A stretch of DNA of 53,609 bases from Exiguobacterium chiriqhucha RW-2 (GTDB lineage Bacteria; Bacillota; Bacilli; Exiguobacteriales; Exiguobacteriaceae), in assembly GCF_000416965.1 (NCBI RefSeq), contig NZ_ATCL01000015.1, forward strand, positions 1 through 53,609, in the 5' to 3' direction. Within the stretch, counting starts at the first letter, position 1. Each line of letters starts with the position of its first letter. Made by a program: the position numbers and the translations under genes. Below, piece by piece: positions 9,955 to 18,153 of this stretch. Below the pieces are notes generated by a model. The model saw only the letters and a list, made by a program, of their open reading frames with translations, ran no database searches and was not told where the DNA came from.

Positions 9955-10177
9955 AACGATGAGGAAAGTAAGCGGTATGACACTTAACAGAGACTAGAAC
10001 CTAGGCTGGAAGTTCTAGAAGCGTCCCCCGTCGAAGTGCACCTCGGAGCCGTTCCGGCGATACGTAGTCGGGACCGCGACTCGGCGTTAACGAGACATGA
10101 GAGGGGAACTTTCCCAAACAGAGTGGAACCGCGCTTACGGCGTCTCTGTGCCTTGGCACAGGGGCGTCTTTGTTTTT
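9955..10177 (+). ncRNA. T-box riboswitch, cysteine-specific (cysE-cysS leader)
   Basis: The leader senses uncharged tRNA-Cys. Stem I closes with AACG (9955-9958) against CGTT (10050-10053) and GAGG (9961-9964) against CCTC (10041-10044), with the K-turn bases between. The specifier loop holds GAAGTGCA, so the codon is TGC (Cys) at 10037-10039. The T-box sequence AGTGGAACCGCGC is at 10122-10134. A terminator hairpin at 10139-10168 is followed by TTTGTTTTT. Uncharged tRNA would stabilise the antiterminator and allow cysE-cysS transcription. Confidence 0.95.
10139..10177 (+). terminator. Regulated terminator of the cysteine T-box
   Basis: GGCGTCTCTGTGCC pairs with GGCACAGGGGCGTC, including G-U pairs, and is followed by TTTGTTTTT. 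It competes with the antiterminator that uses the T-box sequence at 10122-10134. Confidence 0.9.
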
Positions 10178-10199
10178 GATATGGAAAAGGAGAACAATT

Positions 10200-10889
10200 A
10201 TGGGATTTTGGAAAAGTGTGAGCGCCGATATACGAAACGTGCTCGAACTCGACCCGGCCGCAAGATCAAAAATAGAGGTCGTCTTGACCTATCCAGGGTT
10301 ACACGCCCTGTGGGCACATCGAATCGCGCACGGTCTATGGACGCGCAAAGTCAAGTTAATGGCGAAGTTAATCGCGCAGACGAGCCGTTGGTTGACGGGA
10401 ATTGAGATTCATCCCGGTGCGGTCATCGGTGAACGTCTCTTTATCGATCACGGGTTTGGCATCGTCATTGGTGAGACGGCGATTATCGGTAACAATGTAA
10501 CGATTTATCAGGGCGTGACGCTCGGCGGAACGGGAAAAGAGAAAGGGAAACGTCACCCGACGATCGGGAATGATGTCCTCATCTCGGCCGGGGCGAAAGT
10601 GCTCGGCAATATCACGATTGGCGATTGCGTCAAAATCGGGGCGAGTTCTGTCGTTTTAAAAGACGTCCCATCCGACTCGACGGTCGTCGGGATTCCAGGC
10701 CGGGTCGTCATCCGGAACGGCGAACGGGTTAAGCAGCATGATCTCGATCACCGCTTCCCCGACCCGGACCGCGAGTGCCAAGAGCGGCTGGAACGTGCCG
10801 TCGCTCAGCTAGAAGACAAACTTGCTTCATTAGAGAAACGGATGGAGGAGAATACACATGATTCAGTTTTACAACAGCCTCACGAATAA
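10200..10889 (+). CDS. cysE: Serine O-acetyltransferase
   Basis: Transfers acetyl from acetyl-CoA to L-serine, the first committed step of cysteine synthesis. The 229-residue protein has the N-terminal helical serine-acetyltransferase domain and then left-handed beta-helix hexapeptide repeats, with [16 protein letters not shown] and [10 protein letters not shown] around the active site. ATG at 10200 has AAAAGGAG 7 bases upstream; earlier in-frame codons fall within the T-box terminator. The gene overlaps cysS by 32 bases; one cysteine-sensing leader therefore controls both synthesis and charging. Confidence 0.95.
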   Translation: MGFWKSVSADIRNVLELDPAARSKIEVVLTYPGLHALWAHRIAHGLWTRKVKLMAKLIAQTSRWLTGIEIHPGAVIGERLFIDHGFGIVIGETAIIGNNVTIYQGVTLGGTGKEKGKRHPTIGNDVLISAGAKVLGNITIGDCVKIGASSVVLKDVPSDSTVVGIPGRVVIRNGERVKQHDLDHRFPDPDRECQERLERAVAQLEDKLASLEKRMEENTHDSVLQQPHE

Positions 10890-12255
10890 AAAAGAGCCGT
10901 TTGTACCAATCGTACCTGGGAAAGTGTCGATGTATGTATGTGGACCGACCGTTTACAATTACATTCACGTCGGCAATGCTCGTCCAGCGATTGCCTTTGA
11001 TACGGTCCGCCGCTACTTGACGTATCGAGGCTATGACGTCAAATACGTCCTCAACTTTACAGATGTCGACGATAAAATCATTCGGACCGCCAATGAGCTC
11101 GGAGAAGACGTCGGTACGTTGACGAATCGGTATATCGACGCGTATTTGGCAGACACGGGTGCCTTGAACGTATTGCCGGCGGACGTCCATCCACGTGTCA
11201 CGGACACGATGGAAGAGATTATCACATTCATCCGCGAACTCGAGACGCAGGACTTTGCGTATGAAGCAGGCGGGGACGTCTATTTCCGGACGCGTAAGTT
11301 TGAGACGTATGGCAAATTGAGCCAGCAGTCGATTGAAGACTTACGCGCGGGATCACGTGTCGACGTCGGGGAAAAGAAAGAAGACCCGCTCGATTTCGTC
11401 TTGTGGAAAGCCGCGAAACCAGGTGAGCCGGCATGGGAGAGTCCATGGGGACAAGGTCGTCCAGGCTGGCACATCGAGTGTTCAGCGATGGCGAAAAAAC
11501 ACCTTGGCACGACGATCGACATTCACGCCGGGGGCCATGACTTGAAGTTCCCGCACCACGAGAACGAGATTGCCCAATCGGAGGCGTGCAACCATACGAA
11601 GTTCGCCAACTATTGGCTGCATAACGGATTCATCAATATCGAGAACGAGAAGATGTCCAAATCGCTCGGCAACTTCCTACTCGTCCATGAGGCGTTGAAA
11701 GAAGTCGATGCGATGGTGCTCCGCTTCTTCATGTTGTCGGTCCATTATCGCCATCCGATCAACTACAGTCGTGAGTTGATTGAACAAGCGGCGAACGGAT
11801 GGGATCGCATCAAGGAAGCATACCAAAACGTCGCGTACCGCCTGTCGGTCACAGCTGGTCTTGAAGAACCGAGTGAAGCGATGGAACGCAAGCTCGCGAC
11901 AATTAAAACCACGTTCATCGAAGCGATGGATGATGATATCAATACGGCGAACGCGGTGACGGTCTTATTCGACTTGGCGCGTGAAGCCAATATCTACGCA
12001 AAGGCGGACCACGTCTCGAAAACGACGTTGGAACACGTGATCGCCCTGTTCGAAGAGTTGACGGGCGTGCTCGGTTTAACGATTGCGAACGAAGTGGAAC
12101 TGCTTGACGCGGAAATCGATCAATTGATTCAAGAGCGGAACACGGCCCGGGCGGAGCGAAACTTCGCGCGTGCCGATGAGATTCGTGACCTCTTGAAAGA
12201 CCAGAACATTCAACTCGAAGATACGGCCCAAGGGGTGCGGTGGAAGCGGTTATGA
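10858..12255 (+). CDS. cysS: Cysteinyl-tRNA synthetase
   Basis: Class I synthetase that charges tRNA-Cys. The 465-residue protein shows the HIGH-type motif [12 protein letters not shown] near residue 36, the zinc-ligand region with GWHIECSAM and [11 protein letters not shown], and [15 protein letters not shown] lies 7 bases before the ATG inside the cysE coding sequence. Its stop overlaps the mrnC start (ATGA). Confidence 0.97.
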   Translation: MIQFYNSLTNKKEPFVPIVPGKVSMYVCGPTVYNYIHVGNARPAIAFDTVRRYLTYRGYDVKYVLNFTDVDDKIIRTANELGEDVGTLTNRYIDAYLADTGALNVLPADVHPRVTDTMEEIITFIRELETQDFAYEAGGDVYFRTRKFETYGKLSQQSIEDLRAGSRVDVGEKKEDPLDFVLWKAAKPGEPAWESPWGQGRPGWHIECSAMAKKHLGTTIDIHAGGHDLKFPHHENEIAQSEACNHTKFANYWLHNGFINIENEKMSKSLGNFLLVHEALKEVDAMVLRFFMLSVHYRHPINYSRELIEQAANGWDRIKEAYQNVAYRLSVTAGLEEPSEAMERKLATIKTTFIEAMDDDINTANAVTVLFDLAREANIYAKADHVSKTTLEHVIALFEELTGVLGLTIANEVELLDAEIDQLIQERNTARAERNFARADEIRDLLKDQNIQLEDTAQGVRWKRL

Positions 12256-12659
12256 AGCAACAGGCTCCTCAACTGAACGCTCTCGCCCTCGCCTATATGG
12301 GGGACGCCGTCTATGAGATGGCGGTACGCAAACGACTGCTCGGACAAGGGATGACGAAGCCGAACGATCTCCACCGCGGCGCCATTCGCTACGTAAATGC
12401 GGCCGCCCAGGCTGGGGTCGTGACCCACTGGCTCGAGACAGGCATCTTGAGCGAAGATGAAACGGCCGTTGTCCGCCGCGGGAAGAACGCGAAATCTGGT
12501 TCAATCCCAAAGCGGACAGATGTTCATACGTATCGCTACTCGACCGCGTTCGAAGCATTGATTGGTTACACATATCTAATGGAAAGAAGGGATCGTCTTG
12601 AAGAACTCATCGAACAAGCGTTCGCATGGCTCGAAACCGAGTCATTCGAAACGACATGA
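12252..12659 (+). CDS. mrnC: Mini-ribonuclease III
   Basis: Mini-RNase III matures the ends of 23S rRNA. The 135-residue protein is an RNase III catalytic domain without a double-stranded-RNA-binding domain, as usual for MrnC. The signature [16 protein letters not shown] holds the catalytic acidic residues. ATG at 12252 overlaps the cysS stop; the GTG at 12240 is a less likely start. Its 3' end overlaps the proposed rlmB start by 62 bases. Confidence 0.93.
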   Translation: MKQQAPQLNALALAYMGDAVYEMAVRKRLLGQGMTKPNDLHRGAIRYVNAAAQAGVVTHWLETGILSEDETAVVRRGKNAKSGSIPKRTDVHTYRYSTAFEALIGYTYLMERRDRLEELIEQAFAWLETESFETT

Positions 12660-13536
12660 CGGAGCAAGGGAGCAACGCTCATTCGATCGTCCACGCGGCG
12701 AACGGAATGACCGCCCACGTGGTGAACGGAACGACCGTCCGCAACGTCAGAAACTAGAACGTCCGGACTACCAAGAAGTCGATGTGATGGAAGAAGGAAT
12801 CGATTTTTTATACGGGCGCAACCCGGTCATGGAAGCACTCCGGAGCGGACGTGACATGAACAAGGTCTTCATCATGGAAGGCCAACAGAAAGGGCCACTC
12901 GCCCAAATCATCGGGATGGCTAACGAGGCGTCGGTCCAAATCTCATTCGTCCCGAAGACGAAACTCGAGAAGATGGCCGGCAGTGAACATCACCAAGGCG
13001 TTGTCGCCGCGGTCGCCGCTTACGAATATAAGTCGGTTGAAGACATGTTCGCACTCGCTGAGTCGAAAGGTGAAACGCCGCTCTTCATCTTGCTCGATGA
13101 GCTCGAAGACCCGCACAACCTCGGTTCGATTCTTCGGACGGCGGATGCGGTCGGAGCCCACGGAATCATCATTCCGAAGCGCCGCTCGGTTGGATTGACG
13201 CAGACGGTGGCGAAAGCCTCGACGGGTGCGATTGAGTATATCCCGGTCGCACGCGTCACGAACTTGACGCGGACGCTTGAAGAGTTGAAAGAGAAAGGAC
13301 TATGGGTCGTCGGGACGGACGCGAGCGAGAGCCAAGATTATCGCCGCCTCGATGGGAACATGCCGCTCGTCGTTGTCATCGGTAGTGAGGGCAAAGGGAT
13401 GAGCCGCCTCGTGCGGGAGTCGTGTGACTTCCTCGTCCATATGCCGATGGTTGGTCATGTCACATCGCTGAACGCCTCGGTCGCGGCCGCGCTTCTATTG
13501 TATGAAGTGCACCGCTCACGTAACCCATTGTCATGA
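12598..13536 (+). CDS. rlmB: RlmB-type 23S rRNA 2'-O-methyltransferase (SpoU family)
   Basis: SPOUT-class methyltransferase expected to modify G2251 (E. coli numbering) in the 23S peptidyl-transferase region. The conserved part starts near residue 66 with [13 protein letters not shown] (L30e-like substrate domain), followed by SPOUT motifs [27 protein letters not shown] and [14 protein letters not shown]. The 60-odd N-terminal residues are basic and repetitive (RPRGERND twice). The TTG at 12598 has AAGAAGG 7 bases upstream but overlaps mrnC by 62 bases; an internal ATG near 12787 is the main alternative. The core call is firm; the start is less so. Confidence 0.88.
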   Translation: MKNSSNKRSHGSKPSHSKRHDGAREQRSFDRPRGERNDRPRGERNDRPQRQKLERPDYQEVDVMEEGIDFLYGRNPVMEALRSGRDMNKVFIMEGQQKGPLAQIIGMANEASVQISFVPKTKLEKMAGSEHHQGVVAAVAAYEYKSVEDMFALAESKGETPLFILLDELEDPHNLGSILRTADAVGAHGIIIPKRRSVGLTQTVAKASTGAIEYIPVARVTNLTRTLEELKEKGLWVVGTDASESQDYRRLDGNMPLVVVIGSEGKGMSRLVRESCDFLVHMPMVGHVTSLNASVAAALLLYEVHRSRNPLS

Positions 13537-14060
13537 GTATCAAGAAACGGGAACTGCTCCTCGTGGATGGGTATAACATCATTGGCGCTTGGCCACACCT
13601 TCGCAAACTGCGCGACATCGATTTTGAGAAGGCACGTACCGACTTGATTGAAGCGATGGCCGAGTATCAGGCGGTCACAGGTCGTGAAGTGACGATTGTC
13701 TTCGATGCGCATATGCGTTATGGACGAGAGTCGAAAGCGAAACAGAGTCGGATCGCGGTCATCTACACGAAAGAGAACGAGACCGCGGACGAATGGATTG
13801 AGCGGCGGGCCCATGAACTCGTCGATGATCGTCTCGTCACGTTATTCGTCGCGACGAACGATTTCACCGAGCAATGGGTCATCTTCGGTCAAGGCGCCCT
13901 CCGCGTGCCCGCGGCCGAACTGCTCAAAGATTGGAAACAAGCGCAGCAGTTAATCGACCAAGAGCGGTCGGCGCTTGAGCAGGACCGATCCAACCGAAAA
14001 ACAATCGACCTCACGCCAGATGTGTGGGCCCGATTGGAAGAAATTCGTCGTCGTAAATGA
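13533..14060 (+). CDS. rae1: Rae1 (YacP), ribosome-dependent mRNA endonuclease
   Basis: Family members enter the ribosomal A site and cut certain mRNAs in a translation-dependent way. The 175-residue protein is a PIN-like NYN domain starting LLVDGYNIIGAW (first catalytic aspartate in DGYN), with VIFGQGALRVPAAEL near the end. It overlaps rlmB by four bases (ATGA). Order and length match B. subtilis YacP. A strong terminator follows. Confidence 0.92.
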   Translation: MSIKKRELLLVDGYNIIGAWPHLRKLRDIDFEKARTDLIEAMAEYQAVTGREVTIVFDAHMRYGRESKAKQSRIAVIYTKENETADEWIERRAHELVDDRLVTLFVATNDFTEQWVIFGQGALRVPAAELLKDWKQAQQLIDQERSALEQDRSNRKTIDLTPDVWARLEEIRRRK

Positions 14061-14079
14061 AGCGGTGACGAAACTCACG

Positions 14080-14113
14080 GACGAGTTCATGAAATGGACT
14101 CGTCTTTGTTTTT
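14080..14113 (+). terminator. Terminator after rae1
   Basis: GACGAGT (14080-14086) pairs perfectly with ACTCGTC (14098-14104), followed by TTTGTTTTT. Confidence 0.9.
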
Positions 14114-14202
14114 AATTTGACATTTTTTTGGAAAGAAATGTTGTATACTATTACATGTATGAGTTACACGAATTGTAATTGACGGAATTTTTAGAATTTT
14201 AT

Positions 14203-14232
14203 TTGACGGTCGTTTTAAACGGCGCCTATAAT
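14203..14232 (+). promoter_or_regulatory. SigA promoter of sigH
   Basis: TTGACG (14203-14208), 18-bp spacer, TATAAT (14227-14232), 48 bases before the sigH ATG. A second -10-like TATACT at 14144 pairs only with a TTGACA 21 bp upstream, which is too far for a normal promoter. Confidence 0.8.
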
Positions 14233-14280
14233 GAGAGCACAAACTTACATAAGTTCATCAATCGCCGGGGGGTAGGAAAC

Positions 14281-14922
14281 ATGAACGGATGGCCATACGA
14301 GCAGTTTGAAAACATGTCCGACGAAGAGCTCGTCTTTCTTGCGCGTAACGAAGGGGATAGCGACGCTCTTGAGTTTTTGATTGAACGTTACCGATATTTC
14401 GTTCGGGCGAAGGCACGGTCTTATTTTTTAATCGGTGCCGACCATGAGGATATCGTCCAAGAAGGGATGATCGGTCTGTATAAAGGGGTTCGGGACTATC
14501 GGGACGAACGGCTCGCTTCGTTCAAAAGTTTTGCTGAGATGTGCATCACGCGTCAAATGATCACCGCCATTAAAACGGCGACGCGTCAAAAACATATTCC
14601 GCTCAACTCTTACGTCTCGCTCGATAAGCCGATTTTTGACGACGAGTCGGACCGGACGCTTCTTGATGTGATTTTGCCGCCGCATCCGACAGACCCGCAA
14701 GATTTGCTCGTCACGCGTGAAGAGCAACTGTTCATGGAAGAAAAGATGGAAGAGCTCCTGAGTGACTTGGAACGAAAAGTGTTACGTCTTTATTTGGACG
14801 GCCGTTCGTATCAAGAAATCTCAGACGACCTCGACCGTCACGTGAAGTCGATTGATAACGCGCTACAGCGCGTGAAGAAAAAGTTTGAGCGGCATGTCGA
14901 CGTCAAAACGCTGACGAGCTAA
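14281..14922 (+). CDS. sigH: RNA polymerase sigma-H factor
   Basis: Alternative sigma factor of the sigma-70 family. The 213-residue protein has regions 1.2/2 (DALEFLIERYRYFVR, DHEDIVQEGMIGLYKGVRDY) and region 4 (LERKVLRLYLDGRSYQEISDDL). ATG at 14281 gives a length near B. subtilis SigH (218 aa); upstream in-frame codons overlap the promoter. In Bacillus SigH drives early sporulation and competence genes. Since spore genes are missing here, a competence or stationary-phase role is more likely; that is inference. Confidence 0.93.
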   Translation: MNGWPYEQFENMSDEELVFLARNEGDSDALEFLIERYRYFVRAKARSYFLIGADHEDIVQEGMIGLYKGVRDYRDERLASFKSFAEMCITRQMITAIKTATRQKHIPLNSYVSLDKPIFDDESDRTLLDVILPPHPTDPQDLLVTREEQLFMEEKMEELLSDLERKVLRLYLDGRSYQEISDDLDRHVKSIDNALQRVKKKFERHVDVKTLTS

Positions 14923-14928
14923 CCGATA

Positions 14929-14957
14929 TTGACCGCAAGCCTCCTATGTGATACTTT
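14929..14957 (+). promoter_or_regulatory. Putative promoter of rpmG-secE-nusG
   Basis: TTGACC (14929-14934), 17-bp spacer, TACTTT (14952-14957) with a TGA extension directly before the -10. Confidence 0.55.
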
Positions 14958-14977
14958 TAAGGCAGCGCCTTGTCCGT

Positions 14978-15008
14978 AGACGCCATTTACAGGAGGCGTT
15001 TTTTTTTC
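14978..15008 (+). terminator. Hairpin and T-run between sigH and rpmG
   Basis: ACGCC pairs with GGCGT around a ten-base loop and is followed by eight T. It should end sigH transcription. Because it lies after the putative promoter at 14929 it may also act as an attenuator for rpmG. Confidence 0.65.
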
Positions 15009-15050
15009 GCTCTTTTTTAGTGGGAGAGCTGTCGAAAGGGGCGCTTATGA

Positions 15051-15197
15051 ATGGCAAAGAAAGTAAGTCTCGCGTGTTCGGATTGCGGGTCGAACGGTTA
15101 TTCGACCGTCAAGCAAGACGACGTGACGACGCGGCTCGAACTGAAAAAGTTCTGTCGTCGTTGCAATGCACATACGACACATCGAGAATCAAAGTAA
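15051..15197 (+). CDS. rpmG: Ribosomal protein L33 (cysteine-containing form)
   Basis: Small zinc-ribbon protein of the large subunit. Translation gives 48 residues beginning MAKKVSLACSDCGS, with two cysteine pairs (CSDC and CRRC), so this is the zinc-binding form. AAAGGGG lies 9 bases before the ATG. An out-of-frame ATG three bases earlier is not used. The position between sigH and secE is that of rpmGB in B. subtilis. Confidence 0.93.
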   Translation: MAKKVSLACSDCGSNGYSTVKQDDVTTRLELKKFCRRCNAHTTHRESK

Positions 15198-15231
15198 TGT
15201 AGATTGGCATTCAACGTAGGAGGAAGCTATC

Positions 15232-15402
15232 ATGAACTTTTTGCGCGATGTATGGAAAGAGTTAAAGAAAACGAGTTGGCCGACTCGTAAAGAGCTCACA
15301 AAATATACCATCACGGTCATCGCGACGGTCGTCGTGGTCGGCCTGTTCGTGTTCGGCGTAGATACTGGTGTCAGTTATCTCGTCAACCTATTGATTAACT
15401 AA
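15232..15402 (+). CDS. secE: SecE, preprotein translocase subunit
   Basis: Essential stabilising subunit of the SecYEG channel. The 56-residue protein starts MNFLRDVWKELKKTSWPTRK, the conserved cytosolic amphipathic helix with the WP motif, followed by one transmembrane helix rich in Val and Ile. AGGAGG lies upstream of the ATG. The single-span length is usual for Firmicutes. Its partner secY is at 41619. Confidence 0.94.
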   Translation: MNFLRDVWKELKKTSWPTRKELTKYTITVIATVVVVGLFVFGVDTGVSYLVNLLIN

Positions 15403-15419
15403 GGAAAGAGGTGAAAGCC

Positions 15420-15971
15420 GTGGAGAAACAATGGTTTGTTGTCCAGACGTATTCTGGATTTGAAAACAACGTCAAAGAAAACCTAGAACGTCGAATCGGT
15501 TCGATGAACATGGAAGATAAAATTTTCCGCGTCCTCGTTCCGACTGAAACAACGCAAGAAGAAGTCACTCTCAAGAGTGGCGAGAAGAAGATTAAAGAAA
15601 AAGAAGTGAAAAGCTTCCCAGGTTACGTCTTCGTCGAAATGATCATGACGGATGATTCATGGTATGTCGTTCGGAACACGCCGAACGTCACCGGCTTCCT
15701 CGGTTCGACGGGGGGCGGCGCTAAGCCGATTCCGCTTCAACCGGACGAAGTGACGAACGTATTGTCACAGATGGGTCTCATCGAGAAGAAAGATCGTTAC
15801 AACTACGAACTCGGCGACCTCGTCCGTGTCAAAGAAGGCGCATTTGAGAACTTTGAAGGTACGATTGATGAAATCGAAACCGAGAAAGAGAAGCTCAAAG
15901 TTGTCGTTGACATGTTCGGCCGTGAAACAAAAATTGAACTTGATTTCGAACAAGTTCAGAAAATTAACTAA
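15420..15971 (+). CDS. nusG: NusG, transcription elongation and termination factor
   Basis: NusG binds the RNA polymerase clamp helices, affects pausing and links transcription to Rho or ribosomes. The 183-residue protein has the NGN domain (WFVVQTYSGFENNVKENL to WYVVRNTPNVTGFLG) and a C-terminal KOW domain (GDLVRVKEGAFENFEG, FGRETKIELDF). GTG at 15420 is chosen because GAGGTG lies 6-7 bases upstream and the product begins MEKQWFVVQ as in Bacillus; GTG at 15411 is part of that binding site. Confidence 0.95.
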   Translation: MEKQWFVVQTYSGFENNVKENLERRIGSMNMEDKIFRVLVPTETTQEEVTLKSGEKKIKEKEVKSFPGYVFVEMIMTDDSWYVVRNTPNVTGFLGSTGGGAKPIPLQPDEVTNVLSQMGLIEKKDRYNYELGDLVRVKEGAFENFEGTIDEIETEKEKLKVVVDMFGRETKIELDFEQVQKIN

Positions 15972-15977
15972 ACCCAC

Positions 15978-16006
15978 TTGCCATTCTCGGGAACGGATGG
16001 TACAAT
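15978..16006 (+). promoter_or_regulatory. SigA promoter of rplK-rplA
   Basis: TTGCCA (15978-15983), 17-bp spacer, TACAAT (16001-16006) preceded by TGG, an extended -10. It starts 6 bases after the nusG stop. Confidence 0.85.
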
Positions 16007-16061
16007 CGGAAATGTTTGATGTTGTGCTTTATTTCGGTACAAACTCGACCTAATAGATTGA

Positions 16062-16092
16062 GTGGGAGGGCGCACAACGTCCAAGAAACCAC
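16062..16092 (+). promoter_or_regulatory. L1-binding-site mimic in the rplK leader
   Basis: GTGG (16062-16065) pairs with CCAC (16089-16092); inside, GGGCG pairs with CGTCC, and an asymmetric loop holds GA against AAGAAA. This resembles the L1 site in 23S rRNA (GGUGGGAGG ... GAAAUACCACC). L1 autoregulation through such sites is widespread in bacteria; use here is inferred. Confidence 0.65.
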
Positions 16093-16118
16093 ATTTTAGA
16101 CTTAAGGAGGTGTGTCTC

Positions 16119-16544
16119 GTGGCGAAAAAAGTTACTAAACTCGTTAAACTTCAAATCCCAGCTGGTAAAGCTAACCCAGCACCACCAGTAGGACCAGCAC
16201 TTGGTCAAGCAGGTGTTAACATCATGGGATTCTGTAAAGAGTTCAACGCTCGTACACAAGACCAAGCCGGATTGATTATTCCTGTAGTCATTACGGTATA
16301 CGAAGATCGTTCGTTTACATTCATTACGAAAACTCCACCAGCTGCAGTTCTTTTGAAGAAAGCTGCTGGTATCGAGAGCGGTTCTGGTGAACCAAACCGT
16401 AAGAAGGTAGCAACGGTTAAGCGTGATAAAGTTCGCGAAATCGCTGAACTTAAAATGCCTGACCTTAACGCGTCGTCTGTTGAAACAGCGATGCTTATGG
16501 TTGAAGGTACTGCGCGTAGTATGGGTATTGTAATCGAAGACTAA
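16119..16544 (+). CDS. rplK: Ribosomal protein L11
   Basis: L11 binds the GTPase-associated region of 23S rRNA with L10/L12 and is needed for RelA-type stringent signalling. The 141 residues match the family length, with the glycine/proline N-terminus [20 protein letters not shown] and the RNA-binding C-terminal domain. The GTG start lies 8 bases after AAGGAGG. The upstream extension of the reading frame overlaps the L1-type leader and is not coding. Confidence 0.97.
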   Translation: MAKKVTKLVKLQIPAGKANPAPPVGPALGQAGVNIMGFCKEFNARTQDQAGLIIPVVITVYEDRSFTFITKTPPAAVLLKKAAGIESGSGEPNRKKVATVKRDKVREIAELKMPDLNASSVETAMLMVEGTARSMGIVIED

Positions 16545-16557
16545 TTTATTAGTCTCT

Positions 16558-16594
16558 GGGATTGTCGGTGAATATTATGCTCACCTTCAATCCC
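16558..16594 (+). other. Intercistronic hairpin between rplK and rplA
   Basis: GGGATTG (16558-16564) pairs with CAATCCC (16588-16594) and GGTGA with TCACC inside, separated by a 2x2 loop. No long T-run follows, so it may be a processing or partial attenuation site rather than a full terminator. Confidence 0.6.
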
Positions 16595-16602
16595 TTCATT
16601 AT

Positions 16603-16626
16603 GTGGGAGGAAATTCCGCTAACCAC
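16603..16626 (+). promoter_or_regulatory. Second L1-binding-site mimic, before rplA
   Basis: GTGG (16603-16606) pairs with CCAC (16623-16626) around GA, a small GGA/TCC stem and GCTAA. The layout copies the element at 16062-16092. It ends four bases before the rplA ribosome-binding site, so bound L1 could block translation directly. Confidence 0.6.
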
Positions 16627-16642
16627 AAGGAGGAAAAGAATC

Positions 16643-17329
16643 ATGGGTAAAAAACACCAAGAAGCAGCTAAGCTTGTTGATCGCATGAAGTCATACGAAC
16701 TCACTGAGGCCGTAGAACTCGTTCAAAAAACAGCTACTGCTAAATTCGATGAAACAATCGAAGTTGCTGTCCGTCTCGGCGTAGATCCGAAGAAAGCGGA
16801 CCAACAAATCCGCGGTGCCGTCGTACTTCCACACGGTACTGGTAAAACACAAAAAGTTCTCGTCTTCGCAAAAGGCGAAAAAGTTAAAGAAGCTGAAGCG
16901 GCTGGCGCTGACTACGTCGGTGACTCTGAGTTCATCACTAAAATCCAACAAGGATGGTTCGACTTCGATGTTATCGTTGCGACACCTGACATGATGGGCG
17001 AAGTTGGTAAACTTGGTCGCGTTCTCGGACCAAAAGGCCTCATGCCTAACCCGAAAACAGGCACAGTTACGTTCGACGTGACGAAAGCAATCGCGGACAT
17101 CAAAGCTGGTAAAGTAGAGTACCGCGTTGATAAAGCCGGTAACATTCACGTACCAGTTGGTAAGAAATCGTTTGAAGCAACTAAACTTACTGAGAACATC
17201 GAGACAATCATCGAGACGCTCATGAAAGTGAAGCCTGCTACTGCAAAAGGAACTTACCTTAAAAACATCGCGCTTTCTTCGACAATGGGTCCTGGGATCC
17301 GTGTCGCGACTGCCGACTTCATCAAGTAA
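16643..17329 (+). CDS. rplA: Ribosomal protein L1
   Basis: L1 forms the mobile stalk that moves E-site tRNA, and is a translational repressor of its own operon in many bacteria. The 228 residues include [14 protein letters not shown] in the central domain. ATG at 16643 follows AAGGAGG and gives [11 protein letters not shown]; upstream in-frame codons overlap the leader element at 16603-16626. The next genes are transcribed from a separate promoter. Confidence 0.96.
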   Translation: MGKKHQEAAKLVDRMKSYELTEAVELVQKTATAKFDETIEVAVRLGVDPKKADQQIRGAVVLPHGTGKTQKVLVFAKGEKVKEAEAAGADYVGDSEFITKIQQGWFDFDVIVATPDMMGEVGKLGRVLGPKGLMPNPKTGTVTFDVTKAIADIKAGKVEYRVDKAGNIHVPVGKKSFEATKLTENIETIIETLMKVKPATAKGTYLKNIALSSTMGPGIRVATADFIK

Positions 17330-17347
17330 TCTACTTGAAATAAACTG

Positions 17348-17376
17348 TTGACAACGTGTGATACCGCTGTTAAAGT
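17348..17376 (+). promoter_or_regulatory. SigA promoter of rplJ-rplL
   Basis: TTGACA (17348-17353), 17-bp spacer, TAAAGT (17371-17376) with a TGT extension. Confidence 0.8.
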
Positions 17377-17394
17377 AATACACGTTCAACCGAA

Positions 17395-17540
17395 TATGTT
17401 GGATTACCGTAGACAGAAGGTGGACATCGGTCCGTAAACCCTTCCGAGGTGTCTTTGCTCGAACTTGAGCCTGTTGTCACAGGTTTACTTTCAAACAATT
17501 ACGCCCTCGTATGTCTTCATACGAGGGATTTCTTTTTGAA
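17395..17540 (+). ncRNA. L10 leader (ribosomal protein L10(L12) autoregulatory RNA)
   Basis: The segment contains the conserved leader core CCGTAGACAGAAGGTGG and the later CCTTCCGAGGTG region typical of L10 leaders in Firmicutes, then ends in a terminator hairpin at 17504-17527. The L10-L12 complex is known to bind such leaders and repress rplJ-rplL. Boundaries are approximate. Confidence 0.85.
17504..17536 (+). terminator. Attenuator hairpin of the L10 leader
   Basis: CCCTCGTATG (17504-17513) pairs perfectly with CATACGAGGG (17518-17527) and is followed by ATTTCTTTTT. It lies about 50 bases before rplJ, so it must be read through for expression. Confidence 0.88.
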
Positions 17541-17587
17541 GAGCAGCCTCTCGTCCGGTATAAGAATTGACTAGGAGGTGCAAACAC

Positions 17588-18094
17588 ATGGCAAGCGAAA
17601 AAATCGTATCTCAGAAATCGGCACTCGTCGATGAAATCGCTGAGAAAATGCAAGCAAGCGTTGGGACAATCGTTGTTGACTACCGTGGACTTACAGTTGA
17701 AGAAGTGACTACACTCCGTAAATCACTCCGTGACGCTGGAATCGAGTTCAAAGTATACAAAAACGGTCTCCTTCGCCGCGCAGCAGTTCAGTCGAACTTC
17801 GAAGGTCTTGACGAAGTCTTCACTGGCCCTACAGCAATCGCGTTCTCGAACGAAGACGTTGTAGCTCCAGCGAAGATCTTGAACGACTTCTCGAAAGAGC
17901 ACAAAGCGCTCGAATTGAAAGGCGGAATCATCGAAGGCAAAGTTTCTTCACTTGAAGAAGTTAAAGCCCTTGCAGAACTTCCATCACGCGAAGGTCTTCT
18001 CTCGATGCTTCTCAGCGTACTTCAAGCTCCAATCCGTGGGCTCGCAGTCGCAACAAACGCAATCGCAGAACAAAAAGAAGAGCAAACTGCTTAA
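17588..18094 (+). CDS. rplJ: Ribosomal protein L10
   Basis: L10 anchors L12 dimers to the ribosomal stalk. The 168-residue product carries the rRNA-binding N-terminal domain ([22 protein letters not shown] shortened family match, residues about 30-52) and a C-terminal helix that binds L12. ATG at 17588 follows AGGAGG with usual spacing; the TTG at 17567 precedes that site and is rejected. Expression is controlled by the L10 leader. Confidence 0.96.
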   Translation: MASEKIVSQKSALVDEIAEKMQASVGTIVVDYRGLTVEEVTTLRKSLRDAGIEFKVYKNGLLRRAAVQSNFEGLDEVFTGPTAIAFSNEDVVAPAKILNDFSKEHKALELKGGIIEGKVSSLEEVKALAELPSREGLLSMLLSVLQAPIRGLAVATNAIAEQKEEQTA

Positions 18095-18153
18095 TTTTTG
18101 TCTCGTAGCGTAATAAAAACCAATCTTTACAACATCAAAGGAGGAAAACCATA

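Noticed and set aside
10097-10405. 102-residue reading frame across the T-box and cysE
   Set aside because: It overlaps the T-box sequence and terminator and runs out of frame through cysE; no family resemblance.
14117-14149. TTGACA and TATACT upstream of sigH as a promoter
   Set aside because: The 21-bp spacer is outside the working range; the promoter at 14203-14232 is better.
14948-15202. 84-residue reading frame overlapping rpmG
   Set aside because: Out of frame with the clear L33 gene and crosses a terminator hairpin.
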